From positions 2,108,001 to 2,172,000 of the forward strand of contig NZ_JACBZS010000001.1 of the NCBI RefSeq assembly GCF_013408305.1: a stretch of 64,000 nucleotides of DNA. The letters run 5' to 3'. A program made the position numbers and the translations under genes. The notes under the pieces were generated by a model. The model worked only from the letters and a program-made list of their open reading frames with translations. It had not been told where the DNA came from and did not search any database. Below, in pieces: positions 34,285-43,665 of the stretch. Numbering within the stretch: position 1 is the stretch's first letter; each line of letters opens with the position of its first letter. This DNA comes from Naumannella cuiyingiana (GTDB lineage: Bacteria > Actinomycetota > Actinomycetes > Propionibacteriales > Propionibacteriaceae).

Positions 34285-34306
34285 CGCTCACGCTTGATCG
34301 TGAGCG
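34285..34306 (+). terminator. Stem-loop after the OsmC gene
   Basis: CGCTCACG (34285-34292) pairs with CGTGAGCG (34299-34306) around a 6-nt loop, 77 bp after the stop. Confidence 0.5.
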
Positions 34307-34363
34307 CCGCAGCGACCATGATCAAAGTGCCCGCACCGCACGGTTCGGGTGAAGGGTGCGATC

Positions 34364-34786
34364 ATGCGTCGGTTTGCCGTCCATTGGGCGATCGGCTCGC
34401 TCTCAGCGACTACCCCCGGGTTGTTGATCTTCGCGGGCGGTCATTCACCGGATGCCCGCCGACTCATGGTCGCGCTCTACTTCGTCGGTGCCTCGCTGGC
34501 GATCGGCGTGCTGCTCACCGCCGCGATCCGGCGATGGTCCCGTCGATCGGAGCATCGCCGTACGGGCACCGTGATCGCGCTCGTCACCTGGTTGCTGACC
34601 GCGCTGCTGGCCGTCCCGACCGGCGCACTCGCCGCCGGCGATCCGGGCGCCTTGGCCTCGGCCTGGCGCTGGTACCTGCCGTTCTTCCTCGGATCGTCGG
34701 TACTGATCGCGCTGCTGGGCGGCCACGTCGTGGCGAGGCCGTTCGACTCGGTACGCCGGTCCGGGTTGCTTGCCCCGCGGCGCTGA
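34364..34786 (+). CDS. Small four-TM membrane protein, hypothetical
   Basis: 140 residues from ATG 34364 (gaaggg 8 bases upstream); GTG 34349 would add five residues. Four hydrophobic segments: AVHWAIGSLSATTPGLLIFA, LMVALYFVGASLAIGVLLTA, VIALVTWLLTALLAVPTGAL and YLPFFLGSSVLIALLGGHVV. A basic loop (RRWSRRSEHRR) lies between the second and third. I do not recognise the family. It stands alone between the OsmC gene and the sugar importer operon. Confidence 0.6.
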   Translation: MRRFAVHWAIGSLSATTPGLLIFAGGHSPDARRLMVALYFVGASLAIGVLLTAAIRRWSRRSEHRRTGTVIALVTWLLTALLAVPTGALAAGDPGALASAWRWYLPFFLGSSVLIALLGGHVVARPFDSVRRSGLLAPRR

Positions 34787-34840
34787 CGCCGCCCGGATCC
34801 CGCCCCAACGGTTGCTTTATCGTCTCATCCGCGGGACGCT

Positions 34841-34865
34841 CGATTCAGTGAGTCGACCTGAATCG
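34841..34865. promoter_or_regulatory. 8-bp dyad upstream of the trehalose-type importer
   Basis: CGATTCAG (34841-34848) and CTGAATCG (34858-34865) form a perfect inverted repeat with a 9-bp spacer, ending 7 bp before the GTG start. Position and symmetry suggest a repressor site for the importer operon; no regulator gene is adjacent. Confidence 0.45.
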
Positions 34866-34872
34866 CAGCGGG

Positions 34873-36222
34873 GTGATCGTCTTGACAGATGTCCGCAACG
34901 ATCGTGGGGCGAGTGCGCGCGCAGCACGAACCGGCCGGCGCGCCAGGGGCCTCGGGGCGGTCGCGGCGCTCGCCGCCCTCAGCTTCAGCCTCGGCGCGTG
35001 CGCCGGTGACGGCGGCCCGCCGACCCTGACCTGGTACATCAATCCCGACGACGGCGGCCAGGCCGCGCTCGCAGAGAAGTGCACGGCCGAGGCCGGCGGG
35101 GCGTACCGGATCGAGACCTCGCTGCTGCCCAACGACGCGGCCAGCCAGCGCGAACAGCTCGCCCGCCGACTCGCCGCGGGCGACCCGAGCATGGACATCA
35201 TGAGCCTGGACCCGCCCTACATTCCGGAGCTGGCCGAGCCGGGATTCCTCGCGCCGGTCCCGCCCGACGTCGCCGAGCGCACCACCCGCGGCGTCGTGCA
35301 GGGCGCACTCGACGGCGCGACCTGGAACGATCGGCTGGTCACCGTCCCGTTCTGGGCCAATACCCAGATCCTGTGGTACCGCAAGTCGGTCGCGGAGGCG
35401 GCCGGGCTCGATCTGGGCCAGCCGGTGACCTGGGACCAGTTGATCCAGGCAGCGCAGACCCAGGACAAGGAGCTCGCGGTGCAGGGCGCGCGGGCCGAGT
35501 CGATGACGGTCTGGGTGAATGCGCTGATCGCCTCCGGCGGCGGCGAGATCATCGTCAATCCCGACGCCAACGCCCGCGACATCCAGCTCGGCCTGGACAG
35601 CCCGGCTGGTGTCGATGCCGCCCGGATCGTCAGCACCATCGGCCGCGAGGGGCTCGGCGGTCCGGGCCTGCCGACGATGGACGAGAACCAGTCGATGAGC
35701 CTGTTCCAGTCCGACCGCGGTTCGTTCATGGTCAACTACAACTTCGTCTGGCCGGCGATGCAGGGGTCGGTCGAGGACGGTTCGCTCGACCAGGCCGTCG
35801 TCGACGACATCGGCTGGGCGCTCTACCCGCGGGTCTCGCCCGATCGCGAGACCGCTCCACCGCTCGGCGGGATCAACCTCGGGGTCGGTGCCCGCAGCAC
35901 GCATCCCGACCTTGCCTACCGGGCAATCGAGTGCATGGTCTCGCCGGAGAACCAGGCGGAGTACTTCGTCACCAACGGCAATCCGCCGTCCGCCCTCGCC
36001 GCGTTCGACGATCCGGAGGTACGCCAGAAGTTCCCGATGGCCCCGACGATCCGCGACTCCCTCGACATCGCGGTGCCGCGGCCGCAGACGCCCTACTACA
36101 ACGAGGTGTCCACGGGCATCCAGCAGACCTGGACCCCGCCGGCCGATGTCGACCCGGCGACGACACCGCGCGATTCCCAGGAGTTCATCACGGCCGTCCT
36201 GCGAGGGGAGCGATTGCTGTGA
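34873..36222 (+). CDS. Sugar ABC transporter substrate-binding lipoprotein, LpqY type (trehalose?)
   Basis: 449 residues from GTG 34873; TTG 34882, better spaced from ggggtg, is an alternative. A basic N-region, hydrophobic stretch and lipobox LGAC (Cys43 from GTG) mark a lipoprotein. The mature protein has WYINPDDGGQAALAEKC at the N-terminus and GGINLGVGARSTHPDLAYRA near the end, the pattern of mycobacterial LpqY and related trehalose-binding proteins. The order SBP-permease-permease-ATPase matches lpqY-sugA-sugB-sugC. Substrate by analogy, not proven. The stop overlaps the first permease (GTGA). Confidence 0.8.
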   Translation: MIVLTDVRNDRGASARAARTGRRARGLGAVAALAALSFSLGACAGDGGPPTLTWYINPDDGGQAALAEKCTAEAGGAYRIETSLLPNDAASQREQLARRLAAGDPSMDIMSLDPPYIPELAEPGFLAPVPPDVAERTTRGVVQGALDGATWNDRLVTVPFWANTQILWYRKSVAEAAGLDLGQPVTWDQLIQAAQTQDKELAVQGARAESMTVWVNALIASGGGEIIVNPDANARDIQLGLDSPAGVDAARIVSTIGREGLGGPGLPTMDENQSMSLFQSDRGSFMVNYNFVWPAMQGSVEDGSLDQAVVDDIGWALYPRVSPDRETAPPLGGINLGVGARSTHPDLAYRAIECMVSPENQAEYFVTNGNPPSALAAFDDPEVRQKFPMAPTIRDSLDIAVPRPQTPYYNEVSTGIQQTWTPPADVDPATTPRDSQEFITAVLRGERLL

Positions 36223-37151
36223 GCAGCCAGGCGGCGACAGGCAAGCCGGCGATGAGCGAGCGGGCGCGGGCCGAGGCCCGCCTGGGCTGGCTGCTCGCCG
36301 GACCGGCATTCGTGATCATGCTGCTGGTCACGGCGTACCCCATCCTGCAGGCGATCTATGAATCGCTGTTCCGGTTCCGGCTGACCGCGCCCGACGAGCG
36401 CCAGTTCGTCGGCCTGGCCAACTACGCGGTGATCCTGTCGGACTGGGTGTGGTGGCGCGACCTGTTGGTCACGCTGCTGATCACGGTGATCACCGTGGCC
36501 GTCGAGCTGGTGCTCGGCTTCGCCCTGGCGCTGGTCATGCACGGCGCGATCAAGCAGCTCCGCGGCCTGTTGCGCACCGCAATCCTGGTGCCCTACGGCA
36601 TCATCACCGTGGTCAGCGCCTTTGCCTGGTTCTACGCCTTCGACATCAACTCAGGCTTCGTCAACCAGTGGTTCGCCTGGGTGCCGGGGATCTCGCCGGA
36701 CCTGAACTGGTTCGCCGAGTTCGGCACGTCGATCTTCGTGATCATCGCCTCCGAGATCTGGAAGACGACCCCGTTCATCTCGCTGCTGCTGTTGGCGGGC
36801 CTGGCCCAGGTGCCGGGCGAGCTGACCGAGGCGGCCAAGGTGGACGGCGCGACCCGCTGGGAGCTGTTCCGCAAGGTGACCCTGCCGAACATGAAGGCGG
36901 CGATCATGGTCGCGGTGCTGTTCCGGGCGCTCGACGCCTTCCGGATCTTCGACAATGTGTTCATCATGACCAACGGGGCCAACAACACAGAGGTCTTGTC
37001 GCTGTTGGCGTACCGGACCTCGATCGGTCGACTGGAGATAGGCATGGGGTCGGCGATCTCCGTGCTGCTCTTCTTGTGCGTACTGCTGATCGCCTTTCTG
37101 GCGATCAAGGTCTTCAAGGTCGATCTGGCCGGAAGCAGGGGAGGGAACTGA
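36219..37151 (+). CDS. Sugar ABC permease, SugA/MalF type
   Basis: 310 residues; GTG start with gaggggag 7-10 bases upstream, overlapping the lipoprotein stop. Six membrane segments beginning [20 protein letters not shown]. The EAA loop is [40 protein letters not shown] near the end is typical of the first permease in maltose/trehalose systems. The stop overlaps the next start (TGATG, 37149-37153). Confidence 0.88.
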   Translation: MSSQAATGKPAMSERARAEARLGWLLAGPAFVIMLLVTAYPILQAIYESLFRFRLTAPDERQFVGLANYAVILSDWVWWRDLLVTLLITVITVAVELVLGFALALVMHGAIKQLRGLLRTAILVPYGIITVVSAFAWFYAFDINSGFVNQWFAWVPGISPDLNWFAEFGTSIFVIIASEIWKTTPFISLLLLAGLAQVPGELTEAAKVDGATRWELFRKVTLPNMKAAIMVAVLFRALDAFRIFDNVFIMTNGANNTEVLSLLAYRTSIGRLEIGMGSAISVLLFLCVLLIAFLAIKVFKVDLAGSRGGN

Positions 37152-37987
37152 TGCCTACCCGGGTCAAGATCGGCTGGGCCGTGATCACCGTCCTGGTGCT
37201 GGTCTACGCGCTGGGGCCGGTGGCCTCGATCCTCGCCACCTCGTTCAAGTCCTCGGGCGACCTGACCACGCCGGGCTTCCTGCCGGCCAGTGGCGGCACG
37301 CTGGACAACTACGAGCTGATCCTGGTCGGCGATGCGCAGAGCCTGTTCCTCACCGCGCTGCGCAACTCGATCGGCATCACGCTGTTGTCGACGCTGATCG
37401 CGGTCGTGCTGGCCACCCTCTGCGCGTACGCCATCGCCCGGCTCGACTTCCCCGGCAAGCGGATCATCCTGACCACCGCACTCGCCGTGTCGATCTTCCC
37501 CGTGATCTCCATCGTCACGCCGCTGTTCAACCTGTGGCGCAGCATCGGGCTCTACGACACCTGGCCCGGGTTGATCATTCCCTACCTGTCGCTGACATTG
37601 CCGATCTCGATCTGGACGCTGGCGGCGTTCTTCCGGCAGATCCCGTGGGAGCTGGAGCAGGCCGCCCAGGTCGACGGCGCGACGACCTGGCAGGCCTTCC
37701 GGAAGGCAATCGTTCCGCTCGCCGCACCCGGCGTGTTCACCACCGCGATCATCGCCTTCTTCATCGCCTGGAACGACTTCGTGTACGGCATCTCGCTGAC
37801 CTCGACCGAGGCCGCCCGGCCGGTGCCGGCGGCGCTGGCCTTCTTCACCGGGGCGTCGCAGTTCGAGGAACCGACCGGCGCCATCTCGGCCGCCGCGATC
37901 ATCGTCACCATCCCGGTGGTGATTCTCGTGCTGCTCTTCCAGCGGCAGATCATCTCGGGTCTCACCCAGGGCGCCGTCAAGGGCTAG
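37151..37987 (+). CDS. Sugar ABC permease, SugB/MalG type
   Basis: 278 residues, six membrane segments. EAA loop [20 protein letters not shown], then [15 protein letters not shown], the conserved MalG-like stretch, and GLTQGAVKG at the C-terminus. Pairs with the preceding permease to form the channel. The stop is 14 bp before the ATPase start, with aggaagga in between. Confidence 0.88.
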   Translation: MPTRVKIGWAVITVLVLVYALGPVASILATSFKSSGDLTTPGFLPASGGTLDNYELILVGDAQSLFLTALRNSIGITLLSTLIAVVLATLCAYAIARLDFPGKRIILTTALAVSIFPVISIVTPLFNLWRSIGLYDTWPGLIIPYLSLTLPISIWTLAAFFRQIPWELEQAAQVDGATTWQAFRKAIVPLAAPGVFTTAIIAFFIAWNDFVYGISLTSTEAARPVPAALAFFTGASQFEEPTGAISAAAIIVTIPVVILVLLFQRQIISGLTQGAVKG

Positions 37988-38001
37988 GAAGGAATGCCAT
38001 C

Positions 38002-39270
38002 GTGTCATCGATCGAGCTGAACAATCTCGTCAAGAAGTACGGGGACGGCTTTCCCGCGATCAACGACGTCAGCATCGACATCCCCGACGGGGAGTTCATC
38101 ATCCTGGTCGGGCCGTCCGGTTCGGGGAAGTCGACGTTGTTGCGGATGATCGTCGGCCTGGAGGACATCACGTCCGGCGATCTGATGATCAACGGCCAGC
38201 GGGTGAACGAGAAGGCGCCGCGGGATCGCAACCTGGCCATGGTGTTCCAGAACTACGCGCTGTACCCGCACCTGACGGTCTTCGAGAACATCGCGTTCCC
38301 GCTGCGACTGAACAAGCACAAGCTGTCCGAGGACGAGATCCGCGACCGGGTCAACCGCGCGGCGGCGACGCTGGAGCTGACCGAGCATCTCGACCGCAAG
38401 CCCGGCAATCTGTCGGGCGGCCAGCGGCAGCGGGTGGCGATGGGCCGGGCGATCGTCCGGCAAGCGGATGCCTTCTTGTTCGACGAGCCGCTGTCGAACC
38501 TGGACGCCAAGCTGCGCGGGCAGATGCGTACCGAGATCGCCCAGATGCAGCGCCGGCTGGGTATCACCAGTGTCTACGTGACCCATGATCAGACCGAGGC
38601 GATGACGCTCGGTGACCGGGTGGCCGTGCTGAAGCGCGGGGTGTTGCAGCAGGTGGCGTCGCCGCGCGAGCTGTACGAGCAGCCGGTGAATCTCTTCGTC
38701 GCCGGCTTCATCGGCTCGCCGTCGATGAACTTCCTGCCGGCCGAGATCGACGGCACCGTCGCGCGTACCCCCTTGGGGGACTGGGAAATTCCGGCCGAGA
38801 AGGCCGAGAAGGGGCGCGGACGCGGCGTCGTGATGTTGGGGGTACGCCCGGAGGCGTTCGAGGATGCCGCCTTCGCCGATGCGGCGCTCAAACAGCACGG
38901 GTCGGAGTTCTCCGCGGAGCTGACGCACACCGAATGGCTCGGCAACGAGCAGTACGGGTACCTGACCTTCGAGCCCGAGGAAGGGGTACGCAAGGTGCTC
39001 GACGAGCTCGCGAAGGACCTCGACGCCGACGAGCTGAACGTGCAGGTGGTCGTGTCGCTGGATGCCAACAGCCGGCTCAAGGGTGGGAAGACCGGCACGA
39101 TCTGGGTCGACACCCGGCGGGTGCACCTGTTCGATCCCGAGACCGGTGAGAACCTGACCCGCGACGCCGAGGAAGGCGCCCGGCTGACCCAGGAGGCCGC
39201 CGAGGACCGCGCCGAGGAGATCGCGCAGGCCAAGGAGCGCGACGCCAAGGCGGCGCAGGCCGTCGGGTAG
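38002..39270 (+). CDS. Sugar ABC importer ATPase, SugC/MsmK type
   Basis: 422 residues; GTG 38002 with aggaagga 8 bases upstream. Canonical motifs: Walker A GPSGSGKS (37-44), Q-loop FQNYALYP with Gln83, signature [13 protein letters not shown] and THDQTEAM, then a TOBE/MalK-like C-terminal domain. In contrast to the two ATPases at 3890-6150, the Q-loop is normal. The last 35 residues (Glu/Ala/Lys-rich, [20 protein letters not shown]) extend past the usual end and probably form a charged helix. Single ATPase for the operon. Confidence 0.9.
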   Translation: MSSIELNNLVKKYGDGFPAINDVSIDIPDGEFIILVGPSGSGKSTLLRMIVGLEDITSGDLMINGQRVNEKAPRDRNLAMVFQNYALYPHLTVFENIAFPLRLNKHKLSEDEIRDRVNRAAATLELTEHLDRKPGNLSGGQRQRVAMGRAIVRQADAFLFDEPLSNLDAKLRGQMRTEIAQMQRRLGITSVYVTHDQTEAMTLGDRVAVLKRGVLQQVASPRELYEQPVNLFVAGFIGSPSMNFLPAEIDGTVARTPLGDWEIPAEKAEKGRGRGVVMLGVRPEAFEDAAFADAALKQHGSEFSAELTHTEWLGNEQYGYLTFEPEEGVRKVLDELAKDLDADELNVQVVVSLDANSRLKGGKTGTIWVDTRRVHLFDPETGENLTRDAEEGARLTQEAAEDRAEEIAQAKERDAKAAQAVG

Positions 39271-39297
39271 GTCGCGCCGGCCGGTGGGTGACGCCGC

Positions 39298-40104
39298 TCA
39301 GGCGTTGCGCTGATCGCGCCAGGCGATCCAGCGCTCGAGGCCGCCGAGGTCGTAGTCCGGGCCTCCGACACCCATCGTGAACAGCCGCGCGCCCGCATCG
39401 TGCAACGCATCGGCCTTCTCGTCCGGTGGGCCGATCGGCTGGCCGTCGCGGCCGCGCGCGTTCACGCCGACCGAGATCTCGATCTCCGACCGATCGCGGC
39501 CGACCGCCGCGCAGTGCTCGTCGAGCACGCCGAGCTTGTGCCGCAGCGACGGAAGATCGGCGAAGCTGTGCCAGATGTCGGCGTGCTTCGCCACCAGCCG
39601 CAGGGTCTTCTTCTCGCCCTGGCCGCCGATCAGCATCGGGATCTTCCGGGTCGGCCGGGGATTCAACTCCTCGAATCGCCGCTCGATCCGGGGCAGTGCC
39701 TCGGCAAGGTCGTCGAGGCGGCTGCCGCGCGTACCGAACTCATAGCCGTACTCCTCGTAGTCGCGCCCGGCCCAGCCCGACCCGATCCCGAGCACCAGCC
39801 GCCCGCCGCTGATGTGATCGACCGTGCGGGCCATGTCGGCCAGCAGGTCGGGATTGCGATAGGAATTGCAGGTCACCAGCGCGGCGATCTCGGCCCGCGA
39901 GGTCTGCTCGGCCCACGCCCCGAGCACCGTCCAACACTCGAAGTGCTTGCCGTCCGGGTCGCCGGTCAGCGGGAAGAAGTGGTCCCAGGTGAAGATGATG
40001 TCGACGCCGGCGTCCTCGGCCCGCGCCACGGCATCGCGGATCTGGGGATAGTCGGCGTGCTGGGGTTGTAGCTGGATTCCGATCCGGGTGGGCCGTTCGC
40101 TCAT
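39298..40104 (-). CDS. LLM-class F420-dependent oxidoreductase
   Basis: 268 residues, luciferase-like TIM barrel: IGIQLQPQHADYPQIRDAVA at the start, DIIFTWDHFFPLTG, LVTCNSYRNPDLLADMARTV, and RLVLGIGSGWAGRDYEEYGY, the signature of F420-dependent LLM enzymes. The substrate is unknown. Convergent with the importer operon. No ribosome site; TAGGGT (40116-40111 on the minus strand) ends 6 nt before the ATG, so probably leaderless. That promoter lies immediately beside the large palindrome at 40120-40188. Confidence 0.85.
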   Translation of the reverse strand: MSERPTRIGIQLQPQHADYPQIRDAVARAEDAGVDIIFTWDHFFPLTGDPDGKHFECWTVLGAWAEQTSRAEIAALVTCNSYRNPDLLADMARTVDHISGGRLVLGIGSGWAGRDYEEYGYEFGTRGSRLDDLAEALPRIERRFEELNPRPTRKIPMLIGGQGEKKTLRLVAKHADIWHSFADLPSLRHKLGVLDEHCAAVGRDRSEIEISVGVNARGRDGQPIGPPDEKADALHDAGARLFTMGVGGPDYDLGGLERWIAWRDQRNA

Positions 40105-40119
40105 GCACCGACCCTAACC

Positions 40120-40188
40120 CGCGATTGTTTCCGCAGTTATGCCCGCTCTGACACGTCCAGAGCGGGCATAACTACGGAAACAATCGCG
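40120..40188. terminator. 31-bp near-perfect palindrome between two minus-strand genes
   Basis: Arms 40120-40150 and 40158-40188 pair over 31 bp with one mismatch (C40133 against A40175) and a 7-nt loop. It starts 3 bases beyond the stop of the YqeY gene and ends 4 bp upstream of the LLM -10 box. It can terminate yqeY transcription, but it is much longer than a normal terminator and its content (TTGTTTCCG, TTATGCCCGC) is AT-richer than the surroundings, so it may be a small mobile palindromic element. Confidence 0.75.
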
Positions 40189-40190
40189 AG

Positions 40191-40667
40191 TCAGGAGGAG
40201 GAAGAGAGCGCGGCGCGTACGCGGGCGGCGACGGCCGACCCGTCGGCCCGGCCCTGCGCCTTGGCATTCACGCCCTTGATCACCTGGCCCATCTGCTTCA
40301 TGGTCGGCCGCTCGCCGAGCTGTTCGGTGACCGCGGCGATCTCGGCCTCGACCAGCGCGGCGAGCTCGTCGTCGGTCAGCGGGGTCGGCAGGTACGCCGA
40401 GAGCAGCTCGGCCTCGGCGAGCTCGGCCGCCGCCTGCTCCTCGCGCCCGCCGGAGGCGAATCCCTCCGCGGCCTCCTTGCGCTTGCGTACCTCACGATTG
40501 ACGATCGCCAGCTCGGCCTCGACAGTCAGCTCGTGCGCGGCCTCGCCGGAGACCTCCTCGGTGCCGATCGCCGTCAGCACCGACCGCAGCACGGTCGTCG
40601 TCTGCTTGTCGCGCTGCTTCATCGCCGCCGTCAGGTCGGCGCGGATCCGGTCCTTGAGCTCAGCCAT
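40191..40667 (-). CDS. GatB/YqeY-domain protein
   Basis: 158 residues. MAELKDRIRADLTAAMKQRD at the start and MKQMGQVIKGVNAKAQGRAD GSAVA near the end are classic YqeY motifs (tRNA-amidase-like helical domain). A ribosome site (aaggatgagg) precedes the ATG. Role uncertain: homologous to the tail of GatB, which binds tRNA, but stand-alone YqeY proteins have no assigned reaction. Confidence 0.88.
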   Translation of the reverse strand: MAELKDRIRADLTAAMKQRDKQTTTVLRSVLTAIGTEEVSGEAAHELTVEAELAIVNREVRKRKEAAEGFASGGREEQAAAELAEAELLSAYLPTPLTDDELAALVEAEIAAVTEQLGERPTMKQMGQVIKGVNAKAQGRADGSAVAARVRAALSSSS

Positions 40668-40703
40668 GCCCTCATCCTTGCAGACCTGCCCCCGCCGACC
40701 CGA

Positions 40704-41582
40704 TCAGAATTCTCCGGCCAGCTCGGCGGTGAGATTGTCCCGGGCCGCCGCCTCCCAGCGCTCGCGCCCGGCCGGCGTACCGAACAACACCGGCCGCTCC
40801 AACAGGCCCGCGACCACGGCCCGCCGTCCCGCGGCGAACACCTCCGGGGTGAGCTGGTGATACTCGGCGCGGACGCCGGCCAGATAGCCCGCATAGCGAT
40901 CCGCCGGCGCGGCGAGGATGCTCAGGTCGGCATCGTTCAGCGTCACCCCGGCCCGGTCGCCCGGCTCCGGGTCGTGGCCCGCCGTCAACCGGACCAGCCG
41001 CGCCACCTCGGCCACCTCGTCCTCGCTCACCACACCCGCCAGCCGCCGCTCGGCGAGCAGCGCGGAGGCCTCCTCGTCCGAACCGGGAATGCCGAGATAG
41101 ACGGCATCGTGGAACCACACCGCCAGCCCGAGCGTCCGCGGATGCCCCGGCCACAGCTCATCGACCGCGGCCAGGCACTCGGCCAGGTGTTGCTGGTCGT
41201 GATAGCGCCGCCGCGGCTCGGCCCACCGGTCGATCAGCTCGCCGCCCAGCGCGGCCCGGTCCGGCAGCAGCCGCTGCCACTGCTCGGACAACCGGGTACG
41301 CCGCTGCTGCGCCTGCGCCCGATGCTGCCGCTTCGTCACCCGCAACCCCGACGCCCGCAGCCGGGCCGCCAGCTCACCGCCCGCGACGGGCACCGCCCCC
41401 GCCGCGACCAGCTCGGCATGGCGATGCTCGGCAACGTCGTAGTGGTCGCGGTCGAACGCCCGGGCCGGCACCCGGGCATGGTGGGCGAAGCGGTGCAACT
41501 CCGCCAGCGAGGCGTCGGAGACGAGGTGGGAGAACAGCGTCCCGTGCGCGGGCCAGATCGGCCGGTCGATCAGTACGGCCAC
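40704..41582 (-). CDS. DUF4031 fused to HD-type phosphohydrolase domain
   Basis: 292 residues, GTG start. Residues 1-85 match DUF4031 (MAVLIDRPIWPAHGTLFSHL, FDRDHYDVAEHRHAELVAAG). Residues 105-292 match the predicted metal-dependent HD phosphohydrolase group (COG4339): RRRYHDQQHLAECLAAVDEL, AVWFHDAVYLG, and TLNDADLSILAAPADRYAGY supply the H...HD...D ligands. A fusion joining a small domain to a nucleotide-type hydrolase. Eight bases separate it from the FAH gene upstream, so they are probably one transcript. Confidence 0.75.
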   Translation of the reverse strand: MAVLIDRPIWPAHGTLFSHLVSDASLAELHRFAHHARVPARAFDRDHYDVAEHRHAELVAAGAVPVAGGELAARLRASGLRVTKRQHRAQAQQRRTRLSEQWQRLLPDRAALGGELIDRWAEPRRRYHDQQHLAECLAAVDELWPGHPRTLGLAVWFHDAVYLGIPGSDEEASALLAERRLAGVVSEDEVAEVARLVRLTAGHDPEPGDRAGVTLNDADLSILAAPADRYAGYLAGVRAEYHQLTPEVFAAGRRAVVAGLLERPVLFGTPAGRERWEAAARDNLTAELAGEF

Positions 41583-41589
41583 GACATGC

Positions 41590-42441
41590 TCAGGTGAAAC
41601 GCTGCCGAAGCTCGCCGATGCCCTCGATGGTGCTGACCAGGGTCTGGCCGGGCTGGATCCAGCGCTGCGGATCGCGGCCGAGGCCGACCCCGGACGGCGT
41701 ACCGGTGAAGATCAGATCACCCGGGTAGAGGGTGATGATCTTCGACAGCCCGGCGATCAACCCGGGCACCGAGACGATCAACTCGCGGGTACGCGCGTCC
41801 TGGACCACCTCCTCGTCCAGCTCGGCCCGCAGGGCAAGATCATCGCGGTCGGGCAGCTCGTCGGGGGTGACCAGCCACGGCCCGGTCGGGGCGAAGCCGG
41901 GATAGGACTTGCCGAGGCCGAACTGCGGCGCGGGACCGGCGAGCTGGATCACCCGCTCCGACAGGTCCTGGCCGACGGTCAGGCCGGCGACATGGTCCCA
42001 CGCCTGTTCCTCGGACACCGCCGAGGCCTCGGTCCCGATGATCGCCACCAGCTCGACCTCCCAGTCGGTATTGCCGCCCTCCGGCAGCGCCACCTCGGTG
42101 ACCGGGCCCGACAGCGCGCTGAGGAACTTCGGAAAGACCGGCGGCAGGCCGGTGGGGGAGTCGAAGCCGGATTCGGTGGCATGCTCGGCGTAGTTCAGCC
42201 CGATGGCGAGGATCTGCCGCGGCTGCGGCGACGGCGGGCCCAGCTCGGCCGGATCGAACTCGACGGCCTGGTCATCGCGGCCGGCGCCGATCTCGCGCGT
42301 CCAGTCGACGAATTCCGGCCACGCGTCGTAGATGCCGGCCGGCTCGGGACCGAACCGCCCGTCGCTCGCCGCGTGCACGTCCAGGGCTCGGCCGGCGCCG
42401 GTGATCAGCGCGGCGCGTCCGCCGAGGTTGGCCAGTTTCAC
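41590..42441 (-). CDS. Fumarylacetoacetate hydrolase (FAH)-family protein
   Basis: 283 residues; GTG 42441 with aggagag 9 bases upstream. The catalytic domain shows ILAIGLNYAEHATESG, the metal-binding Glu pair in DWEVELVAIIG, then YPGFAPTGPWLVTPDEL and IFTGTPSGVGLG, diagnostic for FAH/HpcE enzymes. These cleave or isomerise C-C bonds of acylpyruvates and related diketo acids, often in aromatic breakdown. No pathway partner is adjacent, so the substrate is open. Confidence 0.88.
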   Translation of the reverse strand: MKLANLGGRAALITGAGRALDVHAASDGRFGPEPAGIYDAWPEFVDWTREIGAGRDDQAVEFDPAELGPPSPQPRQILAIGLNYAEHATESGFDSPTGLPPVFPKFLSALSGPVTEVALPEGGNTDWEVELVAIIGTEASAVSEEQAWDHVAGLTVGQDLSERVIQLAGPAPQFGLGKSYPGFAPTGPWLVTPDELPDRDDLALRAELDEEVVQDARTRELIVSVPGLIAGLSKIITLYPGDLIFTGTPSGVGLGRDPQRWIQPGQTLVSTIEGIGELRQRFT

Positions 42442-42537
42442 GATTCCATCTCTCCTAGGTCGGGTCCGGCTGGGTCAGGTCCGGCGCGGTCGCAGGCCCG
42501 AGGCTACGCCTTCGGCCGGTACGCCGGTACGCCCGGA

Positions 42538-43617
42538 TCACCCGGGCGGCAGGATGTCGCCGAGCTCGAAGCGCAGCGGGCGCTCGAGCTGGTCGAAGGT
42601 GCAGGAAGCGGGGTCGCGGTCGGGCCGCCAGCGGACGAACTGCGCGGTGTGCCGAAAACGCGTGCCCTCCATGTAGTCATAGCGCGCCTCGACCACCAGA
42701 TCCGGCGACAGGGGCGTGAAGCTCAGATCCTTGCCGGCATTCCACCGGCTGCCCTCGGACTTGCGCGGCGAGCGGGCGCCGGAATCGGTCGTCATCAGCT
42801 CGGCGGCCCAGTTCCAGGGATGATCCTCGATCTTGGTCACCAGCGGCTGCAGCTCGGCGTACAGCTCGCGCCGCCGGGCCATCGGGAACGCGCCGATCAC
42901 GCCGACGCTGGACAGGCTCCCGGTGTCGTCGTAGAGGCCGAGCAGCAGCGAGCCGATCGCCTCCGGATCGCTCTTGTGGGTGCGATATCCGGCGACCACG
43001 CAGTCGGCCGTGCGCTCGTGTTTGATCTTGGTCATCACGCGTTTGTCGGGTTGGTATGCCCCGCCCGGCGACTTGGCGATCAGGCCGTCCAGGCCGGCGC
43101 CCTCGAAGCGGTCGAACCAGTCCCGGGCCCGTTCGACATCATCGGTCGCCGGGGTCACCCAGATCGGCGGCCGGGCGTCGGCGAGACACTGCTCCAACAG
43201 GTCCCGACGGGTGCTGAACGGCTCGCCCATCAGGTCGCGATCGCCCAGCGCCAACAGGTCGAAGGCAACGAAGCCGGCCGGCGTGCGCTCGGCCAGCAGC
43301 CGCACCCGGGACTCGGCCGGGTGGATCCGCTGCTGCAACGCCTCGAAGTCCAGGCCGTCGCGGTCGGGGTCGATGATCACGATCTCGCCGTCGATCACCG
43401 CGCGCTCGGGAAAGTTGCGGCGTACCGCTTCGACGACCTCGGGAAAGTAGCGGGTCATCGGCCGCTCGTTGCGCGAGCCGATCTCCACCTCGTCGCCGTC
43501 GCGGAAGATGATCGACCGGAAGCCGTCCCACTTCGGCTCGTAGGCCATGCCGGCCGGGATCGTCTTCTGCGGCTTGGCCAGCATCGGCTTCACCGGCGGC
43601 ATCACGGGCAGGTCCAT
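42538..43617 (-). CDS. ATP-dependent DNA ligase (LigC type)
   Basis: 359 residues. Motif I KWDGFR (Lys29, adenylation) lies in AYEPKWDGFRSII, motif III in FVAFDLLAL, motif IV in DGLIAKSPGG, motif V in MTKIKHERTADCVVAGY. Only the nucleotidyltransferase and OB domains are present, no polymerase or nuclease domain, so it is a LigC-like enzyme, probably for base-excision-type repair. No Ku gene lies in this window. Start: no ribosome site, TACCGT ends 6 nt upstream (leaderless candidate). Confidence 0.9.
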   Translation of the reverse strand: MDLPVMPPVKPMLAKPQKTIPAGMAYEPKWDGFRSIIFRDGDEVEIGSRNERPMTRYFPEVVEAVRRNFPERAVIDGEIVIIDPDRDGLDFEALQQRIHPAESRVRLLAERTPAGFVAFDLLALGDRDLMGEPFSTRRDLLEQCLADARPPIWVTPATDDVERARDWFDRFEGAGLDGLIAKSPGGAYQPDKRVMTKIKHERTADCVVAGYRTHKSDPEAIGSLLLGLYDDTGSLSSVGVIGAFPMARRRELYAELQPLVTKIEDHPWNWAAELMTTDSGARSPRKSEGSRWNAGKDLSFTPLSPDLVVEARYDYMEGTRFRHTAQFVRWRPDRDPASCTFDQLERPLRFELGDILPPG

Positions 43618-43665
43618 GTGCCCACGGTAGTGATCGGCGCCGGCGAGTGGGCCGAATCGACCGGC

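Noticed and set aside
42538-43617. Bacterial NHEJ system
   Set aside because: The ligase lacks polymerase and nuclease domains and no Ku gene is nearby, so it is treated as a stand-alone LigC-type ligase.
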